From: Mycobacterium sp. ST-F2
GTDB lineage: Bacteria; Actinomycetota; Actinomycetes; Mycobacteriales; Mycobacteriaceae
Length of the DNA: 64,000 bases
Direction of reading: 5' to 3'
NCBI RefSeq assembly: GCF_001905655.1
Contig: NZ_JMHT01000037.1
Location: forward strand, 1-64,000
Shown here: positions 24,689 to 32,844 of the stretch, piece after piece
How the letters are laid out: every line of letters begins with the position of its first letter
Position numbering within the stretch: the stretch's first letter is position 1
Notes under the pieces: generated by a model
The model's database searches: none
What the model was told of the DNA's origin: nothing
The model's input: the letters and a program-made list of their open reading frames with translations, nothing else
Program-made: the position numbers and the translations under genes

Positions 24689-25156
24689 TCAGACGTTGCT
24701 CGCCGCCCACTCCGACAGCCGGCGGTCGCGCTCGGCGGCGTCGACCTCTTCGACCCGCGTCATCACCGCCCACCGCTGGCCGAAGGGGTCGACGATCGAC
24801 GCGAACCGGTCGCCGGTGACGAAAGTCTGGGTCGCCTCCCGGATCGTCGCGCCGGCGCGCTCAGCCCGTTCGACCACGGCGTCGACGTCGGGGCAGTACA
24901 ACACCACCGAATGGGTGACCGGCCCGCTGCGTGGTGGCGCCGTCAGTTCGTAATCGGGGTTGGGATCGGACAATTGCAGCCGGCCGGTACCGAAGTCCAG
25001 CTCGGCGTGTGCCACGGTGCCGTCACTCGCGTCCATCTTCTCGATCAGTTGGGCGCCGAACACCTCGACGTAGAGGTCGATCGCGGCGGCAGCCCCATCG
25101 ATCACCAGGAACGGGGTCAGGCTGGTGTAGCCCTGGGGAATTGGTTGCACGCTCAT
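24689..25156 (-). CDS. VOC superfamily (glyoxalase/PhnB-like) protein
   Basis: A 155-residue vicinal oxygen chelate protein with two beta-alpha-beta-beta-beta modules: SLTPFLVIDGAAAAIDLYVEVFGA in the first, and VVLYCPDVDAVVERAERAGATI plus IVDPFGQRWAVMTR in the second. This is the pattern of PhnB-like or bleomycin-resistance-like proteins. The enzymatic role is unknown. It is the first gene of a minus-strand run with the HIT and Ddn-like genes, and is divergent from an AraC regulator 27 bp away. Confidence 0.85.
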   Translation of the reverse strand: MSVQPIPQGYTSLTPFLVIDGAAAAIDLYVEVFGAQLIEKMDASDGTVAHAELDFGTGRLQLSDPNPDYELTAPPRSGPVTHSVVLYCPDVDAVVERAERAGATIREATQTFVTGDRFASIVDPFGQRWAVMTRVEEVDAAERDRRLSEWAASNV

Positions 25157-25170
25157 GTCTGCAAGTCTCG

Positions 25171-25176
25171 TAGGGT
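25171..25176 (+). promoter_or_regulatory. Leaderless -10 (TAGGGT) for the AraC gene
   Basis: TAGGGT is followed by 7 nt and then GTG GTG at 25184, which fixes the probable start. The shared 27-bp region with the VOC gene means the two promoters overlap. Confidence 0.5.
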
Positions 25177-25183
25177 CGGTGGT

Positions 25184-26011
25184 GTGGTGGCTTGGAAAAA
25201 CCCGACAGCTACAGCGCAACTGGGTGTGGTCGGTCGCGCCAACACGGCCTCGGTGTTCGACCTGCGGCAGTGGCAGCCGTCCGCCGCCGCGGCCGTCTGG
25301 GTCGAGAATTTCTGGTCGGTCACGTGGGATCTCCGTGGCGAAGAGCCATTCGACAGCACTGTCATCACGTTTCCCGCCGTGCATCTGACACACGAGTGGG
25401 GCACCGACGGTGTGCGGCACGGGCACCGGTTGCCGGCGACGCTGGTGCACGGCGTGGTCGAGCGGGTGTTCACCACCACGCTGTCCGAGAGCGGCTCGGT
25501 CGTCGGCGCGCGGTTCCGGCCCGGTGGATTCACCGCCCGGTTCGGCCGGGACGCAGGGGCTCTGACGGGCCGGGTCCTGCCAGTTGACGTCGAACTGTTC
25601 GGCGTGCCAGTCGGTTTCGTCGACGATATCCAGCGGACGGCCACCGCCCTCGACGATGCGATCGGCGATCACCCCGACTCCGACACCACGTATCGCGACC
25701 TGTTGACGCTGCTCGAGCGGGTCAAGGCCGACGACCAGCTGCACCGGGTCGAGCAGGTGATGGCGCTGTCGCCCTGGAGCGAGCGCACCACTCAGCGCGT
25801 GTTCCGCCGCTACGTCGGTGTGCCGGTCAAGTGGGTGCTGTGCCGGTACCGCCTGCAGCACGCGGCGCTGCAGATCGAGACGGTGCCGGACGTCGACTTC
25901 GCTGATCTCGCAGTGTGTTTGGGCTGGTATGACCAGGCGCATTTCAGCAACGACTTCCGGGCCATGCTCGGCTGCACGCCGGGGGAGTACGCCAGTCGGC
26001 ACCGCGGTTAG
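25184..26011 (+). CDS. AraC-family transcriptional regulator
   Basis: A 275-residue regulator. The N-terminal part resembles the DUF6597-type sensor (VENFWSVTWDLRG, ERVFTTTLSESGSVVGARFRPGGF). The C-terminal AraC/XylS HTH pair is visible as WSERTTQRVFRRYVGVPVKW and LAVCLGWYDQAHFSNDFRAM, ending in GCTPGEYA. The GTG start is set by the leaderless promoter. It is divergent from the VOC-HIT-Ddn operon, which it may control. Its stop interleaves with the antigen-85-like gene (TTAG at 26008-26011). Confidence 0.88.
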   Translation: MVAWKNPTATAQLGVVGRANTASVFDLRQWQPSAAAAVWVENFWSVTWDLRGEEPFDSTVITFPAVHLTHEWGTDGVRHGHRLPATLVHGVVERVFTTTLSESGSVVGARFRPGGFTARFGRDAGALTGRVLPVDVELFGVPVGFVDDIQRTATALDDAIGDHPDSDTTYRDLLTLLERVKADDQLHRVEQVMALSPWSERTTQRVFRRYVGVPVKWVLCRYRLQHAALQIETVPDVDFADLAVCLGWYDQAHFSNDFRAMLGCTPGEYASRHRG

Positions 26012-26970
26012 CGCGCTCCGAGGGCGGCCTGGATATCCGGCTTCATCTGCAGCAGTTGCTGACCCCAATATGCCCAGGTGTGGGTACCGGTCGGCGGGAA
26101 GTTGAAGGTGGCGTTGTGGCCGCCTGCAGCCTGGTATGCGCCCTGGAATTTGGTGTTCGACGCGAGCGTGAAACTCTCCAGGAATTGTTGCGGCACACCG
26201 CTTGTCGCGCCTGCCAGGTCGTCCGGCGTGCCGGTGCCGCAGTACACCCACAGCCGTGCACCGGACGAGGCGATCCTGCCGACATTGACAGTCGGGTCGT
26301 TGCGCGCCCACGCCGAGTCACCGGGAGGACCCCACATGGCACCGGGATTGAAGCCGCCGGAATCGTTCATCGCGAGCCCGACCATCGGTGGCCAGAACCC
26401 GTCCGACAGGTTCAGGAATCCCGACAGTGAGCCGGCATACCGGAACTTGTCGGGGTGGTAGGCGACGTAGATCAGGGCGGTGGAGCCACTCATCGACAGC
26501 CCGACGACGGCGTTACCGCCTGTCGAGATGTGCTTGTTGGCGGCCAGCCAAGCCGGCAATTCGCTGGTGAGGAAGCTTTCCCACTTGTAGGTCTGCGTGG
26601 TGCCATTGCCGACGGCCGGTTGATACCAGTCGGTGTAGAAGCTCGACATGCCGCCGACCGGCATCACCACGGACACGCCCGATTCGTTGTACCACTCGAA
26701 GGCGGGGGTGTTGATGTCCCAGCCGTTGGTGTCATCCTGGGCGCGCAGGCCGTCCAACAGGTAGAGGGCGTGCGGACCGCCGGCCTGGAATTCGACTTTT
26801 ATGTCGCGGCCCATGGCCGCCGACGGCACATTCAGGTATTCGACGGGTAGCCCGGGCCGGGAGAATGCACCGGCAGGCGTCGCTGTGATCAGACCGGCGA
26901 TCGTCAGCGCCGTCAGCGCCGCACCCAGAAGCTTGGTGAATCCCGGCAGGTTCGTAGTGATGCGTGGCAT
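26008..26970 (-). CDS. Antigen 85-like mycolyltransferase/esterase
   Basis: A 320-residue exported alpha/beta hydrolase of the antigen 85 (Fbp) family. A signal peptide (LLGAALTALTIAGLITATPAGA) is cleaved near residue 35. The mature protein has GGPHALYLLDGLRAQDDTNG, the nucleophile motif GLSMS (S159), MWGPPGDSAWARNDPT, LWVYCGTGTPDDLAG, GGHNATFNFPPTGTH and TWAYWGQQL with the catalytic His. Family members transfer mycolic acids to trehalose and arabinogalactan outside the membrane. The ATG at 26970 has GGGGG 6 nt upstream. I do not recall an fbp gene at this position in M. tuberculosis, so this is an additional paralogue. Confidence 0.92.
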   Translation of the reverse strand: MPRITTNLPGFTKLLGAALTALTIAGLITATPAGAFSRPGLPVEYLNVPSAAMGRDIKVEFQAGGPHALYLLDGLRAQDDTNGWDINTPAFEWYNESGVSVVMPVGGMSSFYTDWYQPAVGNGTTQTYKWESFLTSELPAWLAANKHISTGGNAVVGLSMSGSTALIYVAYHPDKFRYAGSLSGFLNLSDGFWPPMVGLAMNDSGGFNPGAMWGPPGDSAWARNDPTVNVGRIASSGARLWVYCGTGTPDDLAGATSGVPQQFLESFTLASNTKFQGAYQAAGGHNATFNFPPTGTHTWAYWGQQLLQMKPDIQAALGAR

Positions 26971-27046
26971 GGGTAAACCCCCTGGGTCCGGATGCGGATA
27001 CACACCGCATGCGGCCGGCATACCCCGATCGGCACAGGTGAAACGT

Positions 27047-27535
27047 TCAGCCGACCACTCGCCACGCTGCGAGCTTCTCGGCGAATGACATGGTCAAGGC
27101 CCCGCTGCTCGACGGCAGCCGGCCGGCGGGCAGCGCGGTATCGGCTTGCTGAAACAGTGTGTACGCGGTCAGGCCGTTGATGAAGCCCCGCTCGATCGTC
27201 GGGTGCTCGCCGAGGAACGCGCTGAAATCGTTGAGCACCAACGTCTTCCGGTCGATGTTGGCGTCCAGGCTGCCGACCCGCCGACAGCTGTGCACGACGT
27301 CCCACAGCGCCACCCCCGCGCCGGTGACGGCCTCGAGGCGCTCGGGGTAGGGCAGGTCCACGTCGAATCCGAGGAGTGCGGCCAGCAGCCGCCAGAACTG
27401 GTTGCGGGTGTTGGCGTAGTACTCGCCGGTGTCCAGTGACTTCTCGCTGGGAAACGAGCCCAGGATCAGTACTCGTGGGTTGGCGCCGACGACCGCCGGC
27501 AGGCCGGTGCGCAGCGGCATCCGTGGTTCGGTCAT
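27047..27535 (-). CDS. Hypoxanthine/uracil-DNA glycosylase (UDG superfamily family 6, HDG-like)
   Basis: A 162-residue UDG-fold protein. The motif LILGSFPSEKSLDTGEYYAN, followed by RNQFWRLL, is characteristic of DNA-deoxyinosine glycosylases (family 6). The segment ALWDVVHSCRRVGSLDANI follows. The C-terminal motif appears as LPSSSGALTMSF. It would remove deaminated adenine from DNA. The ATG at 27535 is 42 bp from the divergent adenylate cyclase. A family 5 UDG lies 5 kb away. Confidence 0.8.
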   Translation of the reverse strand: MTEPRMPLRTGLPAVVGANPRVLILGSFPSEKSLDTGEYYANTRNQFWRLLAALLGFDVDLPYPERLEAVTGAGVALWDVVHSCRRVGSLDANIDRKTLVLNDFSAFLGEHPTIERGFINGLTAYTLFQQADTALPAGRLPSSSGALTMSFAEKLAAWRVVG

Positions 27536-27565
27536 GTGCCCATTCTGCGAGGCCTCCGGTCAGGC

Positions 27566-27571
27566 TAAGTT
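27566..27571 (+). promoter_or_regulatory. Leaderless -10 (TAAGTT) for the adenylate cyclase
   Basis: TAAGTT ends 6 nt before the GTG at 27578, predicting a leaderless transcript and supporting that start. Confidence 0.45.
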
Positions 27572-27577
27572 GGCCGG

Positions 27578-28657
27578 GTGAGCGAACAAGCTGCCGAGCC
27601 GGCCGACAGCGCCGAGCTGACCGACTGGCTGTTGTCGGAAGGCTTCAGCGAGCAGGAGATCGACGAGGCCTTCGCGCCGATGTTGCTGCCGGCCCGGCGC
27701 GCCCTCGGCGACGACGGTATCCGGCTCTCGGCCCGGGATATCGCCACCCGGTGGGACATGGATATCGATCTGCTGCAACGGATTCTGCATGCGGCGGGCC
27801 GGCCCCGGTCCGATGACCCGACTGCCGCGCTGTACCTGACGGTGGACAGCCAGCTGGTCGGATATGCGCAGCAGTGCCTGGGCCTGGGACTGCCGATCGA
27901 GCAGGTCGTCGCGGTGATTCAGGTGATGACGGACGGCCTCGCGAAAACTGTGGAGGTCATGCAGTTTGCCGCGTTGTCGGCGATCCTGCAGACCGACGCG
28001 ACCGAGTTGGAGAACGCCAAGGCCGTCGCTGCGCTGACCGGAAACGTTGCGCCTCTTCTGGGACCCATGGCCCAGGACATGCTCCGTACGCAGATGCTGC
28101 ACGCGCTGTTGCAGCAGGAGGTCGCCGCCACCGAACGCCTGACGGGTCCGGCGCTGCCGGGCGCGGGGATGGTGTCGATCGCCTTCGCCGATCTGGTCGG
28201 CTTCACCAGCCTGGGTGAGGAACTGCCGCCGGAAGGATTGGAGCGGCTGTCACAGCGGCTGGCTGATCTGGCGCGCACCCTTGCCGAGCCGCCGGTGCGG
28301 TTCATCAAGACCATCGGCGACGAGGTCATGCTCGTCAGCCCCGAACCGGTGCCGCTGCTGAACATGATCCTGGACCTCGTCGACGCGGCTGAAGCCGATG
28401 AGGCCCTGCCGCGGCTCAAGGCCGGCATGGCGACGGGGCTGGCCGTGAGCCGGGCCGGGGACTGGTTCGGCGGTGCGGTCAACAATGCCAGCCGGGTGAC
28501 CGGAGTGGCCCGGCCCGGGGCTGTTCTGCTGGCTGAATCGGCACGCGAGGCGGTCGGTGACGCACCTGGTTTCGACTGGTCTTTCGCCGGTGCGCGACGG
28601 TTGAAAGGCATCCGTGACGAGGTGAAAATGTTCCGGGCCCGTCGCAAAGAGCTTTAG
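27578..28657 (+). CDS. Class III adenylate cyclase with N-terminal autoinhibitory domain (Rv1264-like)
   Basis: A 359-residue cyclase matching the domain arrangement of the pH-responsive M. tuberculosis enzyme Rv1264. Residues 1-190 form the helical regulatory domain. The catalytic domain begins at about residue 198 with metal-binding D205 (FADLVGFTSL), purine-selecting K244 and second metal Asp D248 (RFIKTIGDEVML), and transition-state residues in GAVNNASRVTGVARPG. It makes cAMP in the cytosol. The GTG start is supported by the leaderless promoter. Rv1264 is activated at acidic pH; whether this enzyme is cannot be read from sequence. Confidence 0.93.
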   Translation: MSEQAAEPADSAELTDWLLSEGFSEQEIDEAFAPMLLPARRALGDDGIRLSARDIATRWDMDIDLLQRILHAAGRPRSDDPTAALYLTVDSQLVGYAQQCLGLGLPIEQVVAVIQVMTDGLAKTVEVMQFAALSAILQTDATELENAKAVAALTGNVAPLLGPMAQDMLRTQMLHALLQQEVAATERLTGPALPGAGMVSIAFADLVGFTSLGEELPPEGLERLSQRLADLARTLAEPPVRFIKTIGDEVMLVSPEPVPLLNMILDLVDAAEADEALPRLKAGMATGLAVSRAGDWFGGAVNNASRVTGVARPGAVLLAESAREAVGDAPGFDWSFAGARRLKGIRDEVKMFRARRKEL

Positions 28658-28725
28658 CCGCGGCGCCGGTGCCCGGCTTGCACTTGACTTGCACGCTGGC
28701 CGGGACGCGGCTTACATGGGTAGGC

Positions 28726-29526
28726 ATGCCAGACATTGATCGTCGCAGCATGCTGTCCATGGCGGGGCTGGGCCTGTTGGCCGCCACGCTTCCCACGGCC
28801 GAGTCCCGCGCAGATACGCCCGGAAAACTGATCTTCGAGGACAACTTCGACGGGCCGGCGGGATCGTCGCCCGACACCTCCAAATGGGAGATCGCGACGG
28901 CCCGCGAGTCGATGGAGAACCCCACCTACTGGGAGCTTCCCGAACACGTCGGCCAGTACCGCAACGACCGCAAGAACCTGTTCCTCGACGGTAAGTCGAA
29001 CCTGGTGATCCGCGCCGCCAAGGACGGGAATACCTACTTCAGCGGCAAGGTTTTCGGCACCTTCCGTGCCGGCATCGGCCACACCTTCGAGGCCCGGATG
29101 AAGCTCAACTGCCTGACCCCGGGCTGCTGGCCGGCCTGGTATCTGGCCAACAACACCCCGGGGATCGGCGGCGAGGTCGACATCATGGAGTGGTACGGCA
29201 ACGGGAGCTGGGCTCCCGGTACGACCGTGCACGCCAACCTCAATGGCGGCGAACATGTTTCGCACACCATCACGCCCGACAGCGCCTGGCACAACTGGCG
29301 GTGCCAGTGGGACGACGCCGGAATGCGGTTCTGGCTCGACTACACCGACGGCGCCCAGCCGTACTTCAACGTCCCGGCAAAGTCGTTGCCCAACTGGCAC
29401 TTCAACGATCCCGGCTACACCCTGTTCCCGATCCTCGGCCTCGCCGTCGCCGGTTCCGGAGGTGGTGATCCCGGCCCGGGCACCTACCCCGCCGACATGC
29501 TGGTCGACTGGGTGCGGATCTGGTAG
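28726..29526 (+). CDS. Tat-exported family 16 glycoside hydrolase (beta-glucanase-like)
   Basis: A 266-residue GH16 enzyme. The N-terminus has a twin-arginine signal (DRRSMLSMAGLGLLAATLP) with cleavage near residue 29. The catalytic motif EVDIME gives nucleophile E150, helper D152 and acid/base E155, within an otherwise canonical jelly-roll sequence (GTFRAGIGHTFEARMKL, PGCWPAWYLA, MLVDWVRIW). It likely cleaves beta-1,3/1,4-glucans outside the cell or modifies envelope glycans. The ATG at 28726 is chosen as the start of the Tat signal. The stop lies back to back with that of the copper ATPase gene. Confidence 0.92.
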   Translation: MPDIDRRSMLSMAGLGLLAATLPTAESRADTPGKLIFEDNFDGPAGSSPDTSKWEIATARESMENPTYWELPEHVGQYRNDRKNLFLDGKSNLVIRAAKDGNTYFSGKVFGTFRAGIGHTFEARMKLNCLTPGCWPAWYLANNTPGIGGEVDIMEWYGNGSWAPGTTVHANLNGGEHVSHTITPDSAWHNWRCQWDDAGMRFWLDYTDGAQPYFNVPAKSLPNWHFNDPGYTLFPILGLAVAGSGGGDPGPGTYPADMLVDWVRIW

Positions 29527-31638
29527 CTACCGGCGGGGCGTGAAGCTGCGCAGCCGCAGGCTGTTGCTCACCACGAACAGTGAGCTGAAAGCCATTGCCG
29601 CACTGGCGATCATCGGGTTGAGCATGCCGGCAGCCGCCAGCGGGATGGCCGCGACGTTGTAGGCGAACGCCCAGAACAAGTTGCCCTTGATGGTCCCCAG
29701 CGTCGCCCGGGACAGCCGGATGGCGTCTGCCGCGGCCCGCAGGTCGCCACTGACCAGGGTCAGATCCGAGGCCTCGATCGCCACGTCGGTGCCGGTGCCC
29801 ATCGCCAGTCCCAGGTCGGCCTGGGCAAGGGCGGCAGCATCATTGACGCCATCGCCGACCATCGCCACGACCCGGCCCTGATCCTGCAGCCGCTTGATCT
29901 CGTCGACCTTGTCGGCGGGCAGCACCTCGGCGATCACCGTCTCGATGCCGACCTCAGCGGCCACCGCGCCGGCCGCGCGCGCATTGTCGCCGGACAGCAG
30001 CACGGGCATCAGCCCCAGTTTCTTGAGCTCGGTAATGGCCTCGGCGGCAGTGTCTTTCACCGTGTCGGAGACGACGATGACGCCCGCGATGGCTCTGTCG
30101 ACCGCGACCCACACCGGCGTGCGGCCCTGGGCTTCCGCGGTCTGCGCGGCGGTCTGCAACTCGGGGGAGGCCTCAGCGGTGAGCCAGCTGCGCCGCCCCA
30201 CCGCCACGTCGTGACCGTCCACCACGCCGGTGACGCCGCGACCGTCGTGGTTGACGAAGTCGGTGACCGCCGGCAGCGGTCCGTCCGCGGCGGCCCGGGT
30301 TGCGATGGCCTGGGCGATGGGGTGTTCGGATGCGTGCTCCAACGCGCCCGCGAGTCGTAATACGTTGTCGGACTCGGCATGTACCGCGGCAACCGTCATC
30401 TTTCCGGTGGTCACGGTGCCGGTCTTGTCGAGGACGACGGTGTCGACCTCACGGGTCGATTCCAGCACCTGCGGGCCCTTGATCAGGATGCCCAACTGCG
30501 CACCGCGGCCGGTGCCGACCAGCAGGGCCGTCGGAGTGGCCAGGCCCAGGGCGCAGGGGCACGCGATGATCAGGACCGACACGGCGGCGGTCAGCGCGGC
30601 GCTGACCGTGCCTCCCGCGACCAGCCAGCCGATCAGCGTCACCAGCGCCAGACCGATCACCACGGGGACGAAGACCGCCGACACCCGGTCGGCCAGACGC
30701 TGCACTTCGGCCTTGCCGCTCTGGGCGTCGGCCACCAGGCGCGCCATCTGGGCCAGTTGGGTGTCCGCGCCGACGCGGGTGGCCCGGACCTCGAGCCGAC
30801 CACCGGCATTCACCGTGGCGCCGGCGAGTTGGTCACCGGGACCGACCTCGACCGGTACCGACTCGCCCGTCAGCATCGAGGCGTCGACTGCGGACGTCCC
30901 GCTGATCACCACGCCGTCGGTAGCGATCTTCTCGCCGGGACGGACGACGAAGGTGTCGCCGACTGTCAATTGTTCGATGGGAACCCGGATTTCGTGACCG
31001 TCGCGCAGTACCGCCACATCCTTGGCCCCGAGGTCCAGCAGTGCGCGCAGCGCGGCGCCCGATTGCCGCTTGGCGCGGGTCTCGAAGAACTTACCGGCGA
31101 GGATCAGCGTCGTGACGGTGGCGGCGACCTCGAGGTAGAGGTGGTCGCTGCCCATCGCCAGCATCCAAGCCGACCACAGGTACGACGTGAGCACACCGAG
31201 CGATACCAGGGTGTCCATGGTCGCCGCGCCATGTCGCAGGTTGGTCCACGCGGCGTGGTGCAGCGGCCAGGCGCCCCAGAAGACCACCGGGGTGGTGAGC
31301 GCCAGCGCCCACAGCGGCCAGTGCGGGAACTGCAGCGCCGGAATCATCGACAGCGCCAGTACGGGGATGGTCAGAGCCAGTGACACCAACAGCCGCGGCA
31401 GGTAGGCCGTTTCGGTGGGGGTGTCGGTCTTGTCGACGCTCGCGGTGTAGCCGGTGGCCTCGACGGCCGCGACCAGCTCGTCGGTGGTCACGCCGTCCGG
31501 GTAGGTGATGGCCGCCTGTTCGGTCGCGAAGTTCACGCTGGCGTGAACTCCGTCAATCCGGTTGAGCCGCTTCTCGATCCGGGCCGCGCATGACGAACAC
31601 GTCATGCCGCCCACGGACAGCGTGACCGACGTGGTCAT
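29527..31638 (-). CDS. Copper-translocating P1B-type ATPase (CopA/CtpV type)
   Basis: A 703-residue heavy-metal ATPase with one N-terminal HMA domain (GMTCSSC, C14 and C17), actuator TGES (257-260), membrane CPC (C360-P-C362), phosphorylation DKTGT (404-408), the SEHP motif near residue 435 and GDGVND near residue 605. The CPC site and adjacent chaperone indicate export of Cu(I) from the cytosol. The ATG overlaps the copZ stop (ATGA), so the two are coupled. A CsoR-like operator precedes the operon, implying induction by copper. The protein resembles mycobacterial CtpA/CtpB/CtpV but I cannot say which is the closest. Confidence 0.94.
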   Translation of the reverse strand: MTTSVTLSVGGMTCSSCAARIEKRLNRIDGVHASVNFATEQAAITYPDGVTTDELVAAVEATGYTASVDKTDTPTETAYLPRLLVSLALTIPVLALSMIPALQFPHWPLWALALTTPVVFWGAWPLHHAAWTNLRHGAATMDTLVSLGVLTSYLWSAWMLAMGSDHLYLEVAATVTTLILAGKFFETRAKRQSGAALRALLDLGAKDVAVLRDGHEIRVPIEQLTVGDTFVVRPGEKIATDGVVISGTSAVDASMLTGESVPVEVGPGDQLAGATVNAGGRLEVRATRVGADTQLAQMARLVADAQSGKAEVQRLADRVSAVFVPVVIGLALVTLIGWLVAGGTVSAALTAAVSVLIIACPCALGLATPTALLVGTGRGAQLGILIKGPQVLESTREVDTVVLDKTGTVTTGKMTVAAVHAESDNVLRLAGALEHASEHPIAQAIATRAAADGPLPAVTDFVNHDGRGVTGVVDGHDVAVGRRSWLTAEASPELQTAAQTAEAQGRTPVWVAVDRAIAGVIVVSDTVKDTAAEAITELKKLGLMPVLLSGDNARAAGAVAAEVGIETVIAEVLPADKVDEIKRLQDQGRVVAMVGDGVNDAAALAQADLGLAMGTGTDVAIEASDLTLVSGDLRAAADAIRLSRATLGTIKGNLFWAFAYNVAAIPLAAAGMLNPMIASAAMAFSSLFVVSNSLRLRSFTPRR

Positions 31639-31838
31639 GCCGGTTGGACGACGTCGTATCCGGCGTCTTCGATCGCGGCGGCGACGGCGGCCCGGTCAGG
31701 CTCGCCGTCCACTCGTACGGTGCCGGCCTTCAGGTCCACCTCGACGCCCGTCACGCCGGGCAGCGGCTCGACAGCTGAGGTGATGGACGCGACGCAGTGT
31801 CCGCACGACATTCCCTGAACTTCAAGTACCTGACTCAT
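31635..31838 (-). CDS. copZ: Copper chaperone CopZ (HMA domain)
   Basis: A 67-residue single HMA domain: SQVLEVQGMSCGHCVASITS, with C12xxC15 as the Cu(I) ligand pair, ending in GYDVV. It hands Cu(I) to the ATPase encoded downstream by an overlapping gene. The ATG at 31838 is only 6 nt after a TATACT -10 on the minus strand, so the mRNA is probably leaderless. The larger open frame upstream is non-coding. Confidence 0.92.
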   Translation of the reverse strand: MSQVLEVQGMSCGHCVASITSAVEPLPGVTGVEVDLKAGTVRVDGEPDRAAVAAAIEDAGYDVVQPA

Positions 31839-31844
31839 GCCTGA

Positions 31845-31850
31845 AGTATA
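31845..31850 (-). promoter_or_regulatory. Leaderless -10 (TATACT) of copZ-copper ATPase operon
   Basis: TATACT on the minus strand, 6 nt upstream of the copZ ATG, 5 of 6 identical to the sigma-70 consensus TATAAT. Confidence 0.6.
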
Positions 31851-31867
31851 TACCCATAGGGAGTATA
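31849..31867. promoter_or_regulatory. CsoR-like copper operator
   Basis: TATACCCATAGGGAGTATA has inverted ends TATAC/GTATA and C/G tracts around an AT centre, the pattern of CsoR operators such as TACCCTACGGGGGTA upstream of copZA in Bacillus. It overlaps the -10/-35 spacer of copZ. No csoR gene is present nearby, so the repressor would be encoded elsewhere. Confidence 0.6.
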
Positions 31868-31935
31868 GGTAGGTGTGTGATGTGGGTCTCGGTGTTGCCT
31901 CGTCATTTGGTCGTGCAGGGTGGCATCCTGGTTCC

Positions 31936-32148
31936 ATGGCGCGCAAAGAAATTGACCCGATCCGGGCGAAGAGTGCCCTCGCGGTAGCGAAGGAACACCC
32001 GGGCATGCTGCTGTTCGTGGCGTCGCCGGTGATCGCCGCCATCGTGCTGGTCGGTGTCTTCGTGAGCCCGGGCTGGGCGGTGTTCCTGGCCTTGGTGGCG
32101 CTCGGGCTGGCCGTCTTCGGCGGTTCCGCGCTGTTGCGTAAGCGCTGA
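31936..32148 (+). CDS. Small membrane protein (two predicted helices)
   Basis: A 70-residue protein: a charged N-terminus (MARKEIDPIRAKSALAVAKE), then two hydrophobic stretches (GMLLFVASPVIAAIVLVGVF and GWAVFLALVALGLAVFGGSA) and a basic C-terminus LLRKR. It is divergent from the copper operon. No known family is recognised and its role is unknown. The open frame reaches 31873 but the ATG at 31936 gives a compact two-helix protein. Confidence 0.65.
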   Translation: MARKEIDPIRAKSALAVAKEHPGMLLFVASPVIAAIVLVGVFVSPGWAVFLALVALGLAVFGGSALLRKR

Positions 32149-32197
32149 CAGACCCACTCTTCCCGCACACGTTCGCCCCGGGTGAAACGCTGTTTCA

Positions 32198-32225
32198 TTA
32201 CAGATGTAACGGTGTAATCATGTAA
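32198..32225. promoter_or_regulatory. TGTAA direct repeats with 8-bp periodicity, putative ribbon-helix-helix operator
   Basis: TGTAA occurs at 32205, 32213 and 32221, exactly 8 bp apart, with an inverted TTACA at 32198-32202. The array ends 2 bp before the ATG at 32228. Confidence 0.5.
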
Positions 32226-32227
32226 GC

Positions 32228-32779
32228 ATGAGGCAACGTCATTCTGGCCAGGACCGCCGCGGCGGCTGGCAACAAGCGCAGCAGCCCGACGCGGGCGACG
32301 CCGCCGACTGGTTCGCCGGTCGGCTCCCGGAAGAGTGGTTCGCCGGCGACCCGGACGTCACGGTGGACCGCGAGGAGATCATCGTCATCGGGCGACTGCC
32401 CGACCCGGAGAATCCCGAAACGGCCGCCCGGGCCTCCGGGCGGGTGGCGCGCTTCCGGGAGGAGACCCGGTCCGAGCGCATGCGGATCGCCGACGAGGCC
32501 GAAGCTCGCTACGGGCGCAAGGTGGCCTGGGGTGTATCGGTCGGGGAGTCGGAGCGAATCCTGTTCACCCACTTGGCCGTTCCGGTGATGACGCGGCTCA
32601 AGCAGCCGGAGCGGCAGGTGCTCGACACCCTGGTCGACGCCGGCGTGGCGCGCTCACGGTCCGATGCGCTGGCCTGGTCGGTCCGGCTGGTCGGTGAGCA
32701 TGCCGAAGAGTGGCTCGCCAAACTGCGTGACGCCATGACGGCGGTCGACGATCTTCGCGCGGAGGGCCCGCAACTCTGA
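32228..32779 (+). CDS. Hypothetical protein, possible DNA-binding regulator
   Basis: A 183-residue soluble, highly charged protein. The N-terminal half contains VDREEIIVIGRLPDPE and an acidic/arginine-rich helix (RVARFREETRSERMRIADEA). The C-terminal segment VLDTLVDAGVARSRSDALAW, then SVRLVGEHAEEWLAKLRDA, resembles a ribbon-helix-helix pattern (LVxxGxxxSRSDAL). The start ATG directly follows an array of TGTAA repeats that would suit such a protein as autoregulator. I recognise no named family. Confidence 0.65.
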   Translation: MRQRHSGQDRRGGWQQAQQPDAGDAADWFAGRLPEEWFAGDPDVTVDREEIIVIGRLPDPENPETAARASGRVARFREETRSERMRIADEAEARYGRKVAWGVSVGESERILFTHLAVPVMTRLKQPERQVLDTLVDAGVARSRSDALAWSVRLVGEHAEEWLAKLRDAMTAVDDLRAEGPQL

Positions 32780-32844
32780 TCAACCATTGACGTTCGCCGC
32801 CGCTCGGGTGCAGGCTCAAGGTACCGGCCCGATGGGAGCGCGTC

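Noticed and set aside
30379..31383. 334-codon frame antisense to the copper ATPase
   Set aside because: Shadow of a gene with all P-type ATPase motifs.
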